This document shows positions 1 through 7,883 of a DNA stretch of 32,115 bases, piece by piece. Below the pieces are notes generated by a model. That model saw nothing but the letters and a program-made list of their open reading frames with translations, had not been told where the DNA came from and searched no databases. Made by a program: the position numbers and the translations under genes. Source of the stretch: Nanobdellota archaeon (lineage in GTDB: Archaea > Nanobdellota > Nanobdellia > Pacearchaeales > GW2011-AR1); contig JAEWUG010000025.1 in NCBI GenBank assembly GCA_023397215.1, positions 1 to 32,115 on the forward strand. The letters run 5' to 3'. Within the stretch, counting starts at the first letter, position 1, and every line of letters starts with the position of its first letter.

Positions 1-69
1 GCTGCTGTGAAAGCAAATGAAGATAAATTATACGAATACCCAATAACAATGAATTTAGTTAAAAAATAA
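1..69 (+). CDS. C-terminal end of an unidentified protein (cut by window edge)
   Basis: An open frame enters from the left edge and stops at TAA after 22 codons. The peptide is charged, ends YPITMNLVKK, and is too short to identify. It points the same way as the coiled-coil gene 34 bases downstream, and no clear promoter was seen in the gap, so the two could be co-transcribed. Confidence covers only the presence of a coding end, not its identity. Confidence 0.45.
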   Translation, partial: AAVKANEDKLYEYPITMNLVKK

Positions 70-103
70 TAAAGAATAAATAGTTATTAAAATTATTATT
101 ATT

Positions 104-1243
104 ATGAATCTTTTTAGTTTATTCAAAAAGAAAAAAGTAGAAAAATTTGGAGAATTAAATTTCCAAGAAATTAATAATTTTATTAAAGACAAAGAAAAAG
201 AGTTCTCTTTAGAAGAAGAAAAATTAATTAAATTAATAAATGATAAAATGAATTTCTTAATTTCTGAATTAAAAGAAGGAATAATAAACTTAGAGAAGAT
301 AAATTTAGAAGAAAAAAAAGAACAATTTAAATTAAAGAAGTTAACATTAGAAGGTATAGATATACTAAAAAAGAGATTAGTTGAATTAATTGATAATCTA
401 AACAAAATTGAAGATAAAAGATTATATGACTTTATAAAAAAGTTAAATATTTGTTTTGATGACTTTTACAATAAATCTAAAGTAGGTTTTGAAAAATCAA
501 AGATATTAATCGGAAAAGAAATTGCATTAATTGAAGATTCTATTAAGAAGTTTTCAAACGAATATAATAAAAGTCTTTGTGAAAATCAAAATTCTTTAGA
601 TTTAATAAAAAAAATAAGAGAAATAAAAGATAAATTGATTGAAATGGATAAAATAATCTTAAATATAAATAAATTAGAAAGAGAAATAACAGATTTAAAA
701 GAAGAAATAGATAAAAATCAAAAGAAAATAAATAAAAACAAAAAAAGATTATTAGAACTAAAATCGAGTAAAGAATATAAAAATCAAATTTTTCAGGAAG
801 AAAAATTAAATGGATATAAAATTGAATTAAATAAAAATCTAATTCTTTTAAAGAATTTAATTGATTTTAAAAAATTAACAGAAGATAATCATTCTATTAA
901 TAAGAATATGGAAATTATAAAAAGATATAAAGATAAATTTAATTTTACTTTTGATGAAGACAATGGAGAATTTTTTAAAAGAAATATAAATAATCTTGAT
1001 TTAAATAAGAATATTGATAAAGTTTTATTGTTAAAAGAAAAAATAAATAATTTTAAGATAGAAAAAGTTAATTTTGATTTTTTTGAAAAAGAAATAACAA
1101 ATTTAGAATTTGAGATTGAAAAATTAAATAAAAACATTGAAAAATTAAATAAAAATAAAGAGGATTTTAATAATAATTTAAGTTCATTAAAATTTTCTCT
1201 TGTTAAATTGTTTGAAGAAATTAAAATTAAACTAATAATTTAA
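104..1243 (+). CDS. Long coiled-coil protein, function unknown
   Basis: The protein has 379 residues and is very rich in Lys, Glu, Ile, Leu and Asn. Heptad-like patterns run from about residue 30 to 110, 160 to 260 and 310 to 360. It lacks an ATPase P-loop, a signal peptide and a convincing membrane segment. The start MNLFSLFKKKK is short, hydrophobic then basic, and could be a weak membrane-association tip. Such proteins are common in DPANN genomes and are usually unnamed. It could be structural or a scaffold; SMC is unlikely because both Walker motifs are absent. A convergent orphan gene begins 17 bases after its stop. Confidence 0.8.
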   Translation: MNLFSLFKKKKVEKFGELNFQEINNFIKDKEKEFSLEEEKLIKLINDKMNFLISELKEGIINLEKINLEEKKEQFKLKKLTLEGIDILKKRLVELIDNLNKIEDKRLYDFIKKLNICFDDFYNKSKVGFEKSKILIGKEIALIEDSIKKFSNEYNKSLCENQNSLDLIKKIREIKDKLIEMDKIILNINKLEREITDLKEEIDKNQKKINKNKKRLLELKSSKEYKNQIFQEEKLNGYKIELNKNLILLKNLIDFKKLTEDNHSINKNMEIIKRYKDKFNFTFDEDNGEFFKRNINNLDLNKNIDKVLLLKEKINNFKIEKVNFDFFEKEITNLEFEIEKLNKNIEKLNKNKEDFNNNLSSLKFSLVKLFEEIKIKLII

Positions 1244-1260
1244 GGCTTATATATAAATAA

Positions 1261-1770
1261 TTAATTGTTTATAACACCTAAAATACCTTCTTCATCATCT
1301 AAATCTTGGTGATCTAATACTTTATCATTATATTGTATTGATCCATTTATTAGATTGATTAAAGGTATTTTTTCTGGTAAGTTTAATTTTACTAATTCAA
1401 CATTAGAGCAACATCTATCAAATAAGTATTTTGTTTGATTTGAATTTAGAATCATTAAATTGTTATTATGATCCATAAAATATCCAATTTCTATTCTTTT
1501 ATTTTTATCTTTTAAAAAAATTAGATTTATTCTATCTTTATTAAAATCTGTTGATAAAATTTCATATTTTCCAATTTCAACAAGAGTATTTTTTAAGTTT
1601 CTACCAGAAAAAAGTTCATATTGTCTTAAATATGTTTTTTCACCTTCTTGGGAAATTAAATTATAAATTCTCAAACCTTCATAATTAAAAAAAGAAGCAT
1701 ATTCTCCTCTTTGAAATAATTCATAAAATTCTTCTAAACTTTTAGGCTTAATTTTTTCTTCAAGTTTCAT
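1261..1770 (-). CDS. Hypothetical soluble protein
   Basis: The product is 169 residues with no family I recognise. It has no membrane segments and mixes beta-type stretches (IGKYEILSTDF, RINLIFLKDK, RIEIGYFMD) with an acidic C-terminus (DHQDLDDEEG). A Cys-Cys pair lies near residue 120. The codon bias matches the neighbours, which supports a real gene. It is flanked on its 3' side by the convergent coiled-coil gene. The ATG is chosen because an AT-rich promoter-like stretch lies upstream and there is no Shine-Dalgarno site. Confidence 0.65.
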   Translation of the reverse strand: MKLEEKIKPKSLEEFYELFQRGEYASFFNYEGLRIYNLISQEGEKTYLRQYELFSGRNLKNTLVEIGKYEILSTDFNKDRINLIFLKDKNKRIEIGYFMDHNNNLMILNSNQTKYLFDRCCSNVELVKLNLPEKIPLINLINGSIQYNDKVLDHQDLDDEEGILGVINN

Positions 1771-1858
1771 AAATTTTAGTGTTGTTTAAGGTTTATAAGG
1801 ATTATATCAATAGAATATTATACAAAAGATTTTTATATTAAATAAAATGAATATAAAT

Positions 1859-2053
1859 ATGGTATCAAAAGAAAAGAATAAACAAAAAAAAGATGATGAT
1901 CCTGAAGCATTATTTATTCCTGCAGGTCTATTTATAGGACTTGGATTAGGTTTTTTATTTGAAAATTTAATAGCAGGTTTATTTATAGGATTAGGACTTG
2001 GATTCTTAATTTTTGCATTTATTTCTGTAATCAAAAATAAGAAAATAAAATAA
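1859..2053 (+). CDS. Small two-helix membrane protein with a tandem 17-residue glycine-rich repeat
   Basis: The product is 64 residues: a charged N-terminus (KEKNKQKKDDDPEA) followed by two near-identical hydrophobic hairpin halves, each containing AGLFIGLGLGFL, repeated with a 17-residue period. The DNA copies start at about 1922 and 1973, 51 bases apart. Glycines spaced this way suit tight helix packing. A TATA-like tttatatta at 1832-1840 favours the ATG at 1859 as a leaderless start; an ATG at 1847 would add four residues. Short proteins with this layout are widespread in archaea without an assigned role. Confidence 0.7.
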   Translation: MVSKEKNKQKKDDDPEALFIPAGLFIGLGLGFLFENLIAGLFIGLGLGFLIFAFISVIKNKKIK

Positions 2054-2055
2054 AA

Positions 2056-2928
2056 TTATTTTTTATATAAAGATAATAAAGTTAAAGATAGTATTCCAAT
2101 AAATAAAATTAAAATACCAAGCATTATTTCTCTTTTTAGTATCAGTTCAATTAAATCATTTATTAAAAAAAGAAAATTTATAGAATCATTTTTAATGTAT
2201 TTGTCGATAAAATTGTTAAAAGTATAACCAATTATAATTATAGTAATACCCGAAGACATAAAATTTAATGAGAGAATCTTTAAACTTTTAATAAGATCTT
2301 TTCTAAAAAGTAAAAAAATAAGAATAAAAATAATTAAGAATAAAATTAATATATAAATTAATAATTGATAAACTTTAAAGATTTCTTTAAGATTTGTTAT
2401 ATCTTCTTTATTAATCATCTCACTATCTAAAAATAATTGTATTAAATCTAAATTTATTGAGTCTTCATCTAAAGAAAAAATCATATTCTCTTCTTGAAAA
2501 TATTCTCTTAACAATTCTTTTGTATTTAGATTAGAACAATTAAAAAACTCATTGTCTTCTCCACAAATATTTTGTTCTTGAATTTTTTGAATAAGAAGTT
2601 GGTCTAAGATATTTAAATCAATAGAAAGTTCAATTGTGTTAGACTCATTTCTAATAAAAGATAAGCTCTCATTTATTAATTGAATTAAGAAATCATTAAA
2701 TCTCTCCTTCTCAATTAAAGAAAAAATAATATTTATTTCTTCAGAATAATTAAATTTACTAAATATTAATTCAAATGCACCACCATTCTCTTCTAATACT
2801 TGAGTATAAATCTCTGGATAAAACATTTGATTAAAACTTAAAATAAAAGAGAAGGATATTAAAATAAAACTAATTAAGAATAATATTAATACAAGAAATA
2901 AATATTTAATTAATTTTAATAGAATCAT
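2056..2928 (-). CDS. Membrane protein with a large extracytoplasmic domain
   Basis: The 290-residue product has an N-terminal membrane helix (about 8-30), a hydrophilic segment of about 160 residues, then three membrane helices (about 190-210, 220-240 and 262-288). The hydrophilic part contains a closely spaced Cys pair (ICGEDNEFFNC, near residue 125-135) that could form a disulfide outside the cell. I recognise no enzyme motif. It ends two bases from the convergent small membrane gene. An envelope role is inferred from topology only. Confidence 0.7.
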   Translation of the reverse strand: MILLKLIKYLFLVLILFLISFILISFSFILSFNQMFYPEIYTQVLEENGGAFELIFSKFNYSEEINIIFSLIEKERFNDFLIQLINESLSFIRNESNTIELSIDLNILDQLLIQKIQEQNICGEDNEFFNCSNLNTKELLREYFQEENMIFSLDEDSINLDLIQLFLDSEMINKEDITNLKEIFKVYQLLIYILILFLIIFILIFLLFRKDLIKSLKILSLNFMSSGITIIIIGYTFNNFIDKYIKNDSINFLFLINDLIELILKREIMLGILILFIGILSLTLLSLYKK

Positions 2929-2964
2929 ATTAAAAACTATTTTCTATTTTATATAAATATTTTC

Positions 2965-3462
2965 TTAATTTAAAGTTTCTAATAATTGCTTTAATTCTTT
3001 TATTTGATCAATTCCCTTTGTACTCATTAATTCTAAGTCTTTAATGTCCTCTAAAGTAATATTGTCTTGTTTTAATAATATTTCAATAAAATCTGAATCA
3101 AAAACACTTAATTTATCAGCAATTTTGAATAATTTTGCCTCTAAAGTCATGGGTTTTTTAGATGAACTGTGATTTTTAATACAATCTTCTTCTATTTTAT
3201 CTAAAAAAATATCTTTATCTTTTAATATTTTAAGTGAATTCTCGCAATGATCTAATTCATTATTTAAGGAATAACCAATATCATGAACCCATGCAATGGC
3301 TTGCATTTTATCTATATTTAATTTAAATTTTTTTGAGATAAAACCAATAATATTAACTACATTTTTTGTATGTATATAATGAAATTGGTTTTCTAAATCT
3401 CCAGAATTTAAGAAAATTTCACGAGCAAGAATTCTTGCATTTTTCTCACTTAATTTTTCCAT
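2965..3462 (-). CDS. HD-domain metal-dependent phosphohydrolase
   Basis: At 165 residues this is a single HD domain. The metal-binding set is visible: a His in FHYIHTKN near residue 30, the HD doublet in WVHDIGYS near 61, a His in IKNHSSSKK near 98 and an Asp in KIADKLS near 117. The substrate cannot be told; small archaeal HD proteins commonly act on nucleotides or phosphate esters. It is divergently oriented from dUTPase, with about 95 bases between them holding the promoters of both, so a nucleotide-related role is plausible but inferred. Confidence 0.85.
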   Translation of the reverse strand: MEKLSEKNARILAREIFLNSGDLENQFHYIHTKNVVNIIGFISKKFKLNIDKMQAIAWVHDIGYSLNNELDHCENSLKILKDKDIFLDKIEEDCIKNHSSSKKPMTLEAKLFKIADKLSVFDSDFIEILLKQDNITLEDIKDLELMSTKGIDQIKELKQLLETLN

Positions 3463-3556
3463 ATATTAAATTAATGAATTCAAAATTTATAAATCTTTTT
3501 TTATATCTCTTGAGTGATTCATAACATTTAAATAGAATAAACATTAGTTTTAAAAT

Positions 3557-4048
3557 ATGGTTACAAAAAATAAAATTCTTGAAGTTAAAAAAATATCTAA
3601 AGAAGCAGTTTTACCTAAATATTCATTACCTTCAGATGTTGGATTAGATTTAGTTTGTATTGAAAATCAAAATTTATTTCCTTTAGAACAAAAGAGAATA
3701 AGAACAGGTTTAATTGTTAAAATTCCAAAAGGATATGTTGGTTTAATTCGAGATAGAGCAGGAATTGTAAGTAAAATGAATGTTCATACTGCTGCAGGTA
3801 CATTTGATCCAGATTATAGAGGAGAATTAACAGTTGTTTTAGTAAATTTAGGAGAAGTAGAAGTAGAAATAGAAAAAGGAATGAAAATTGCACAACTATT
3901 AATATTACCTATTGAAAAAGTAGAAGTTAAACAAATAGAAAAATTAGATGATACTATAAGAGGAGATAAAGGATTTGGTTCAACAGGAATTAAAGAAGAT
4001 ATTGAAGAATTGTTAAAATTAGAAAAAGATATATATAAGGAGATTTAA
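3557..4048 (+). CDS. dut: dUTP diphosphatase (dUTPase)
   Basis: This trimeric-type dUTPase hydrolyses dUTP to dUMP and diphosphate, keeping uracil out of DNA and feeding thymidylate synthesis. All five family motifs are present over 163 residues: SDVGLDLV (motif 1), RDRAGIVSK (2), GTFDPDYRGELTV with the catalytic Asp and Tyr (3), KIAQLLILPI (4) and RGDKGFGSTG (5). A TATA-like atttaaatag at 3526-3535 lies about 25 bases upstream of the ATG. The CBS-domain gene follows after 2 bases, forming an operon. A thymidine kinase lies elsewhere in the window. Confidence 0.95.
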   Translation: MVTKNKILEVKKISKEAVLPKYSLPSDVGLDLVCIENQNLFPLEQKRIRTGLIVKIPKGYVGLIRDRAGIVSKMNVHTAAGTFDPDYRGELTVVLVNLGEVEVEIEKGMKIAQLLILPIEKVEVKQIEKLDDTIRGDKGFGSTGIKEDIEELLKLEKDIYKEI

Positions 4049-4050
4049 TT

Positions 4051-4431
4051 ATGAAAGTTTCTGATATTATGAAAAAAGCTATTGTTGTTGATGACTCTTC
4101 TATAACATTAAAACAAGCTGCTAAAATTATGACTGAAAGAAAAATTGGTAGTTTAATTATATTAAAAGAGGATAAAATAATAGGAATTTTAACTGAAAGT
4201 GATGTTGTTAAAGATATAGACTCTATAAATAAAAAATTATCTGAATTAATGAGTAAAGATATTATCTCAATTGATAAGAATTCTATTATTGAAGATGCAG
4301 CCAGACTTATGAAACAAAATAAAATTAAAAGACTACCTGTCCTCGACGGTAAAAATCTTGTTGGGATTATTACTGCAACAGACATAATTCAAAGTTCAAA
4401 TGAATTAAATGAAGACTTTTTCTTTGATTAA
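4051..4431 (+). CDS. Two-CBS-domain protein (Bateman module)
   Basis: The 126 residues form two CBS repeats (about 1-60 and 66-122) with typical elements such as MTERKIGSLIILK, IIGILTESDVVKD, KRLPVLDG and LVGIITATDII. Stand-alone Bateman modules bind adenine nucleotides or related ligands and regulate partners. The gene starts 2 bases after the dUTPase stop and has a Shine-Dalgarno AAGGAG at 4037-4042 inside the dUTPase end, so it is translated from the same message. A link to nucleotide levels is suggested by the operon but not shown. Confidence 0.92.
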   Translation: MKVSDIMKKAIVVDDSSITLKQAAKIMTERKIGSLIILKEDKIIGILTESDVVKDIDSINKKLSELMSKDIISIDKNSIIEDAARLMKQNKIKRLPVLDGKNLVGIITATDIIQSSNELNEDFFFD

Positions 4432-4441
4432 AAAACATATA

Positions 4442-4560
4442 TTTATAAATTTCAATTGTATTAATAAATGATAGGAGGTAAAAATATAATTTTTTAATAA
4501 TTATTATTCTTTTCAGTTAATTAAATTCATATTGATAAAAGGAGGTAAAATTTAATCAAA
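4442..4560 (+). promoter_or_regulatory. TATA box and long leader with a duplicated Shine-Dalgarno-like segment
   Basis: A TATA-like tttataaat sits at 4442-4450. The expected transcript start falls close to an ATG at 4468 that opens a nine-codon frame (MIGGKNIIF, stop at 4495-4497). The segment GGAGGTAAAA occurs twice, at 4474 (inside the mini-frame) and at 4541, the second lying 14 bases before the ATG of the Lys/Ala peptide. Most first genes here appear leaderless, so a leader of about 90 bases is unusual. A leader peptide or translational switch is an inference. Confidence 0.45.
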
Positions 4561-4620
4561 ATGGCAGCAAAAAAAGCAAAAGCACCAGCAAAAAAAGCAG
4601 CACCTAAAAAAAAGAAGTAA
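4561..4620 (+). CDS. 19-residue Lys/Ala/Pro-rich basic peptide
   Basis: The complete frame reads MAAKKAKAPAKKAAPKKKK. Nearly every residue is Lys, Ala or Pro, like the tails of histone H1 or of bacterial histone-like proteins, so nucleic-acid binding is the natural guess. Coding is supported by the strong GGAGGT at 4541-4546, its own promoter, and an oligo-T stretch just after the stop. In codon positions it uses GCA/GCT and AAA like neighbouring genes. Very small Lys/Ala-rich peptides occur in other DPANN genomes, but I know of no assigned function. Confidence 0.6.
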   Translation: MAAKKAKAPAKKAAPKKKK

Positions 4621-4640
4621 GTCTGCTTCATTATATTCAT

Positions 4641-4664
4641 ATTTTTTATTTTTTTATTTTTTAA
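4641..4664 (+). terminator. Oligo-T terminator after the Lys/Ala peptide
   Basis: Three runs of six to seven T separated by single A bases begin about 20 bases after the stop codon. Archaeal RNA polymerase terminates at such oligo-T tracts without a hairpin. The tract runs into the 3' end of the convergent gene. Confidence 0.5.
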
Positions 4665-5172
4665 TAAATCTTTTCCAAACTAAAAAATTAGCTAGTATTA
4701 TTATTCCAAATAAAAAAGTTATAAATAAAATTAATTTTTGTTTATTATCTTTTGTATAACATAAATATTCATCTTCTGTTTTGTTTAATTCTAATTTTAT
4801 ATTCTCTAATTCTTCTTGTAAATCTTGATTACCTTCTTTTGTTTCTTGAATATTTAATGCTAAAATTTGAGACTTTTGTAAATTGTTATTAATTAAATTA
4901 TTTAATTGATCTGAAACTTTAATTAATTCATTAAGTTCCTCTTGGTAACTCTTTAATTGATTATCTAATTCTATCATTTCATCTTTATTTAATTGAGCCT
5001 CATTAATAGTAGATTCTAAATTTTGAATTATTTCTTCATAAGGATTTTCATTTAAGTATTGATAATTATTGTTAATATTCTCCTCACTAGGATTAATTGA
5101 ACTATTTAATATTATAAATATTAGAATAATTACCATACTTGCGACACTAGTTAAAATATTTTTCTTCTTCAT
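4654..5172 (-). CDS. Coiled-coil protein anchored by membrane helices at both ends
   Basis: The start is set at the ATG giving MKKKNIL because GAGGT lies three bases upstream on this strand; an upstream in-frame start would add 15 residues without a ribosome site. The 172-residue product has an N-terminal membrane helix (about 9-26), a hydrophilic coiled coil (about 40-135, e.g. ELDNQLKSYQEELNEL) and a C-terminal helix (about 148-167) followed by a basic tail. Both ends would be cytoplasmic with the coiled coil outside, or a signal anchor plus tail anchor. No family was recognised; an envelope spacer role is a guess. Confidence 0.7.
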   Translation of the reverse strand: MKKKNILTSVASMVIILIFIILNSSINPSEENINNNYQYLNENPYEEIIQNLESTINEAQLNKDEMIELDNQLKSYQEELNELIKVSDQLNNLINNNLQKSQILALNIQETKEGNQDLQEELENIKLELNKTEDEYLCYTKDNKQKLILFITFLFGIIILANFLVWKRFIKK

Positions 5173-5323
5173 AAAACCTCTTTTTATAAAAATTACTTTA
5201 GAACTAGGAAAAATCACAAATAAGCCTTTTAAAGATTACTATTAAAATTTTTAGAACTGCAAAAAATAAATTAAAATTAACATATTTCGTTTAATTTAAA
5301 TAGATTTAATTTTAATAATTAAT

Positions 5324-5638
5324 ATGGTAGTAAAAAATTTGACAAATGAGAACTTTGAGATACAAGTGTCTAATGGAATTACTGTTGTTGATTTTTGGGC
5401 TCCTTGGTGTGGCCCTTGTCAAATGATGGCTCCAGTATTTGAAGACTTAAGTAATGAATTTAAAGATAAAATAAATTTTGCTAAGGTAAATGTAGATGAA
5501 AATAGGAATTTATCTATGCAATATAATATCCAAGGAATTCCAACTTTATTAATTTTCAAAGAAGGAGAATTAATTGACCAAATAACAGGATTCTCAGATA
5601 AATCCAAGTTAAGAGAAAAGTTTAATTATCTAATTTAA
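5324..5638 (+). CDS. trxA: Thioredoxin
   Basis: This 104-residue cytoplasmic thioredoxin reduces protein disulfides. The active site is FWAPWCGPC with Cys29 and Cys32, and the cis-proline loop GIPTLLIF is near residue 73-80. Length and fold order match the classic family. A TATA-like taatttaaatag lies upstream at about 5292-5303. A winged-helix regulator follows after 11 bases and is probably co-transcribed. It is the likely cytoplasmic electron donor for the thioredoxin-CcdA membrane protein at 11446-12591. Confidence 0.96.
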   Translation: MVVKNLTNENFEIQVSNGITVVDFWAPWCGPCQMMAPVFEDLSNEFKDKINFAKVNVDENRNLSMQYNIQGIPTLLIFKEGELIDQITGFSDKSKLREKFNYLI

Positions 5639-5649
5639 TTAATATAAAT

Positions 5650-5994
5650 ATGATTAATTTTGCATGTAAGGATTTTGATTTGGATAAGGTGATTAAATGT
5701 AGTCTTACTTTGACAAAGTCTGAATATAATATTTTAAAATTATTAATGAATTCTGAAAAGAATTTATCGAGTGAAGAAGTCTCAGAAAAAATAAGTATTG
5801 ATTTATCAACTGCTCAAAGAAGTCTTAAAAAATTAAGAGAGAAAAAATTAATAGAAAGAAATCAAATTAATTTATCTCCTGGTGGATATGTTTTTTTATA
5901 TAAAGCAAAGAATAAAAATGAAATCAAGAATAAAATTTCAGAAACTATAAATTTGTGGACTAAAAAATTAGATTTTGAATTAAGTAATTGGTGA
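5650..5994 (+). CDS. Winged helix-turn-helix transcriptional regulator (TrmB/MarR-like)
   Basis: The 114-residue protein carries a winged helix at about 20-85: LTKSEYNILKLLMNS, then LSSEEVSEKISIDLSTAQRSLKKLREKK as helix-turn-helix, and a wing ending SPGGYVFLYKA. The opening CKDFDLDKVIKCSLTLTKSE and the GGYV wing resemble a family of small archaeal regulators well known in haloarchaea. Two Cys (6 and 17) could sense metal or redox state. It sits 11 bases after thioredoxin, so it may control redox genes; this is inferred from position. Confidence 0.82.
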   Translation: MINFACKDFDLDKVIKCSLTLTKSEYNILKLLMNSEKNLSSEEVSEKISIDLSTAQRSLKKLREKKLIERNQINLSPGGYVFLYKAKNKNEIKNKISETINLWTKKLDFELSNW

Positions 5995-6009
5995 TTTTTA
6001 CTTAAAAAA

Positions 6010-6732
6010 TTAATCGTTTTCAACTCTAGGAGCTAATATAAAACCAATGCCTAATTTTTCTCCAGGAAAATCAACTCGTAATGGATAATTCTCAGAAAAT
6101 CTTAATATAACTTTGCTAGAAATTTTTTGAGCTTTAATAAATTTATTTAAATATTCTAATGAATACTTTGCTTTTGCAATTCCTTCTATTTTTGTATCAT
6201 CGCCTGAGAATTCTGCTCTAAAAGAATTGAGTGAGCCCATAGCTTCTACTATAAAAAAGTTTTCTCCACAAATTAATGCACAAGAATCTGCAACTACTAA
6301 ACAATCTTCAATAGATTGAGAAAAATCTTCTGAATTTAATTCTACACTTCCAGAAAATTCTAAATTAGGTTCTTTTTTATCTTCAGAGTCTAAATCAATT
6401 AAAGATAGTGTGAAATTTCTTTTAACTTTATCATAAATAGAAATATTTAATTGATTTTCTTCTTGTTCAAAGATAATACTAGATGCATTTGATGCTCTTT
6501 TTAAAACTCTTTTCATATCTTCTAAATTAACTCCCCAAACATCATTTCCAGAAGTATATTCTGAAAAAGATTCTTTTGGTATTCTAAATAAAACCATAGC
6601 AATATTTGCAGGATCTACAGCAACAATGCTCATTCCATCCTCTAATAATTTAATTTTAACTTCACTTACAAGCTCAGAAATAATCCCAATAGCATCTGCT
6701 AATAATTTTGGTTTATCTAATTTTATAATCAT
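6010..6732 (-). CDS. pcn: DNA polymerase sliding clamp (PCNA)
   Basis: The ring-shaped clamp tethers DNA polymerase, ligase, FEN1 and RFC partners to DNA. The 240 residues match the usual length of about 245 and show the PCNA landmarks: LADAIGIISELVSEV at the start, DGMSIVAVDPANIAMV, the interdomain region after about residue 120, and a C-terminal LRVDFPGEKLGIGFILAPR. One copy is seen, consistent with a homotrimer as in euryarchaea. It heads a minus-strand group with the tRNA methylase downstream of it in genome order but separately spaced. Confidence 0.96.
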   Translation of the reverse strand: MIIKLDKPKLLADAIGIISELVSEVKIKLLEDGMSIVAVDPANIAMVLFRIPKESFSEYTSGNDVWGVNLEDMKRVLKRASNASSIIFEQEENQLNISIYDKVKRNFTLSLIDLDSEDKKEPNLEFSGSVELNSEDFSQSIEDCLVVADSCALICGENFFIVEAMGSLNSFRAEFSGDDTKIEGIAKAKYSLEYLNKFIKAQKISSKVILRFSENYPLRVDFPGEKLGIGFILAPRVEND

Positions 6733-6785
6733 ATTATTAATTTATTTTCTTTATATTTAAATATTATGGGATTTTAATAGCATGT

Positions 6786-7859
6786 TTAATTTAAGAGTAT
6801 TATTTCCCTAGAAATAAATTGTTTTGGTCTTGATTCTTCTATAGGTTCTATTAATTTTTTTAAATTTGTTTCTTTTATTATTTTATTATAATCTACTCTA
6901 AATTTATTTATTTTAGGAAAAGTTATTGAAATATTTGCATTTTGTTTTTTTATTTCTTTTAAATGTTTTAAAATAGGTATAATAAATTTCTCAAAATCAT
7001 TAATTATTTTTTTAGCTTTATCATCATTTGGTTTTTTCTTTAATAAATCACCTAAAGGTGTTTCTGTTGCTATTGCATCAAATCTTTTATTTGGAATATT
7101 TAATGCATTTCTTCTTTCAAGTATATATTTTCTTTTAATTGTAAATTCTTTTGATAACCAAGATAAATTTTGAAAAGAAAAATTAATAGCTTCTCTATCA
7201 ATATCATTCCCGAAGACATTAATATCCATTAAAAGAGCTTCTTGTAAAATACCTCCAACTCCACAAAAAGGATCTAATAATAAATTATTTTTTTTGGCTC
7301 CTGATAAATTAATTAAAATTTTTGCAAGTCTTGGGGAAATTGCAAGTTCTTCTCTTCGAATAGGCTTTTGCATATCTCGTTTTTTTATAGAAGTATAATT
7401 ATACTCTTGATTAATTTTACCAAAGTAATAATTTTTTTGAAATTTATAATATAAGAAATAATAATCTGCTTTTGGTAAGTTTAATTCTTCATTATTTTGA
7501 AAATTTAATTTATGTCGTCCATATTTTAAAATTGCTTTTTGTTTGTGACTTTTAAAATAATTCTTAAAAATTTCATTTTCATCTTGTCCAAAAATACCAT
7601 AACTAAACTTATTTGAATCAATTAATTCTATTTTATTTAAATAATTTACAAAATCTTTTTCAGTTCCAGTATATTCTATTAAACCAGATTTAATTGTACC
7701 ACCCAAATTTTGAATATTTATTTCTTCATTTAATTCTAAAATTAAAATATTCTTATCATAGACTATTTGTGTAAATTGAATATTTCTATATTTTAAATAA
7801 AATTCAATTTCTGTTTTAGATAATTTGGGATTTCTTCCTAATATAAAAAATTGTTTCAT
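6786..7859 (-). CDS. trmG10: tRNA (guanine-10-N2) methyltransferase, Trm-G10 type, with a divergent catalytic motif
   Basis: The archaeal family makes m2G/m2,2G at tRNA position 10. The 357-residue protein has an N-terminal THUMP-like RNA-binding part (about 1-150) and a Rossmann methylase. SAM motif I is LLLDPFCGVGGILQEA (about 193-208), and the acidic turn FGNDIDREAI follows. The catalytic motif IV, normally (D/N)PP(Y/F), reads ATETPLG here, so the key acidic/amide residue is replaced by Glu and the aromatic by Leu. This could alter activity or simply be a lineage variant. The fold assignment is secure, exact product less so. Confidence 0.88.
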   Translation of the reverse strand: MKQFFILGRNPKLSKTEIEFYLKYRNIQFTQIVYDKNILILELNEEINIQNLGGTIKSGLIEYTGTEKDFVNYLNKIELIDSNKFSYGIFGQDENEIFKNYFKSHKQKAILKYGRHKLNFQNNEELNLPKADYYFLYYKFQKNYYFGKINQEYNYTSIKKRDMQKPIRREELAISPRLAKILINLSGAKKNNLLLDPFCGVGGILQEALLMDINVFGNDIDREAINFSFQNLSWLSKEFTIKRKYILERRNALNIPNKRFDAIATETPLGDLLKKKPNDDKAKKIINDFEKFIIPILKHLKEIKKQNANISITFPKINKFRVDYNKIIKETNLKKLIEPIEESRPKQFISREIILLN

Positions 7860-7883
7860 AATTAATCAATAAAAAAGAGGATT

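Noticed and set aside
55..405. 116-codon minus-strand frame opposite the coiled-coil gene
   Set aside because: It is the antisense of a Lys/Glu-rich coiled coil in an AT-rich genome (Ser/Phe/Ile-rich shadow), overlaps the real gene fully and has no promoter of its own.
3990..4385. Minus-strand frame opposite the CBS gene
   Set aside because: Mirror of a CBS-domain gene with canonical motifs; no independent signals.
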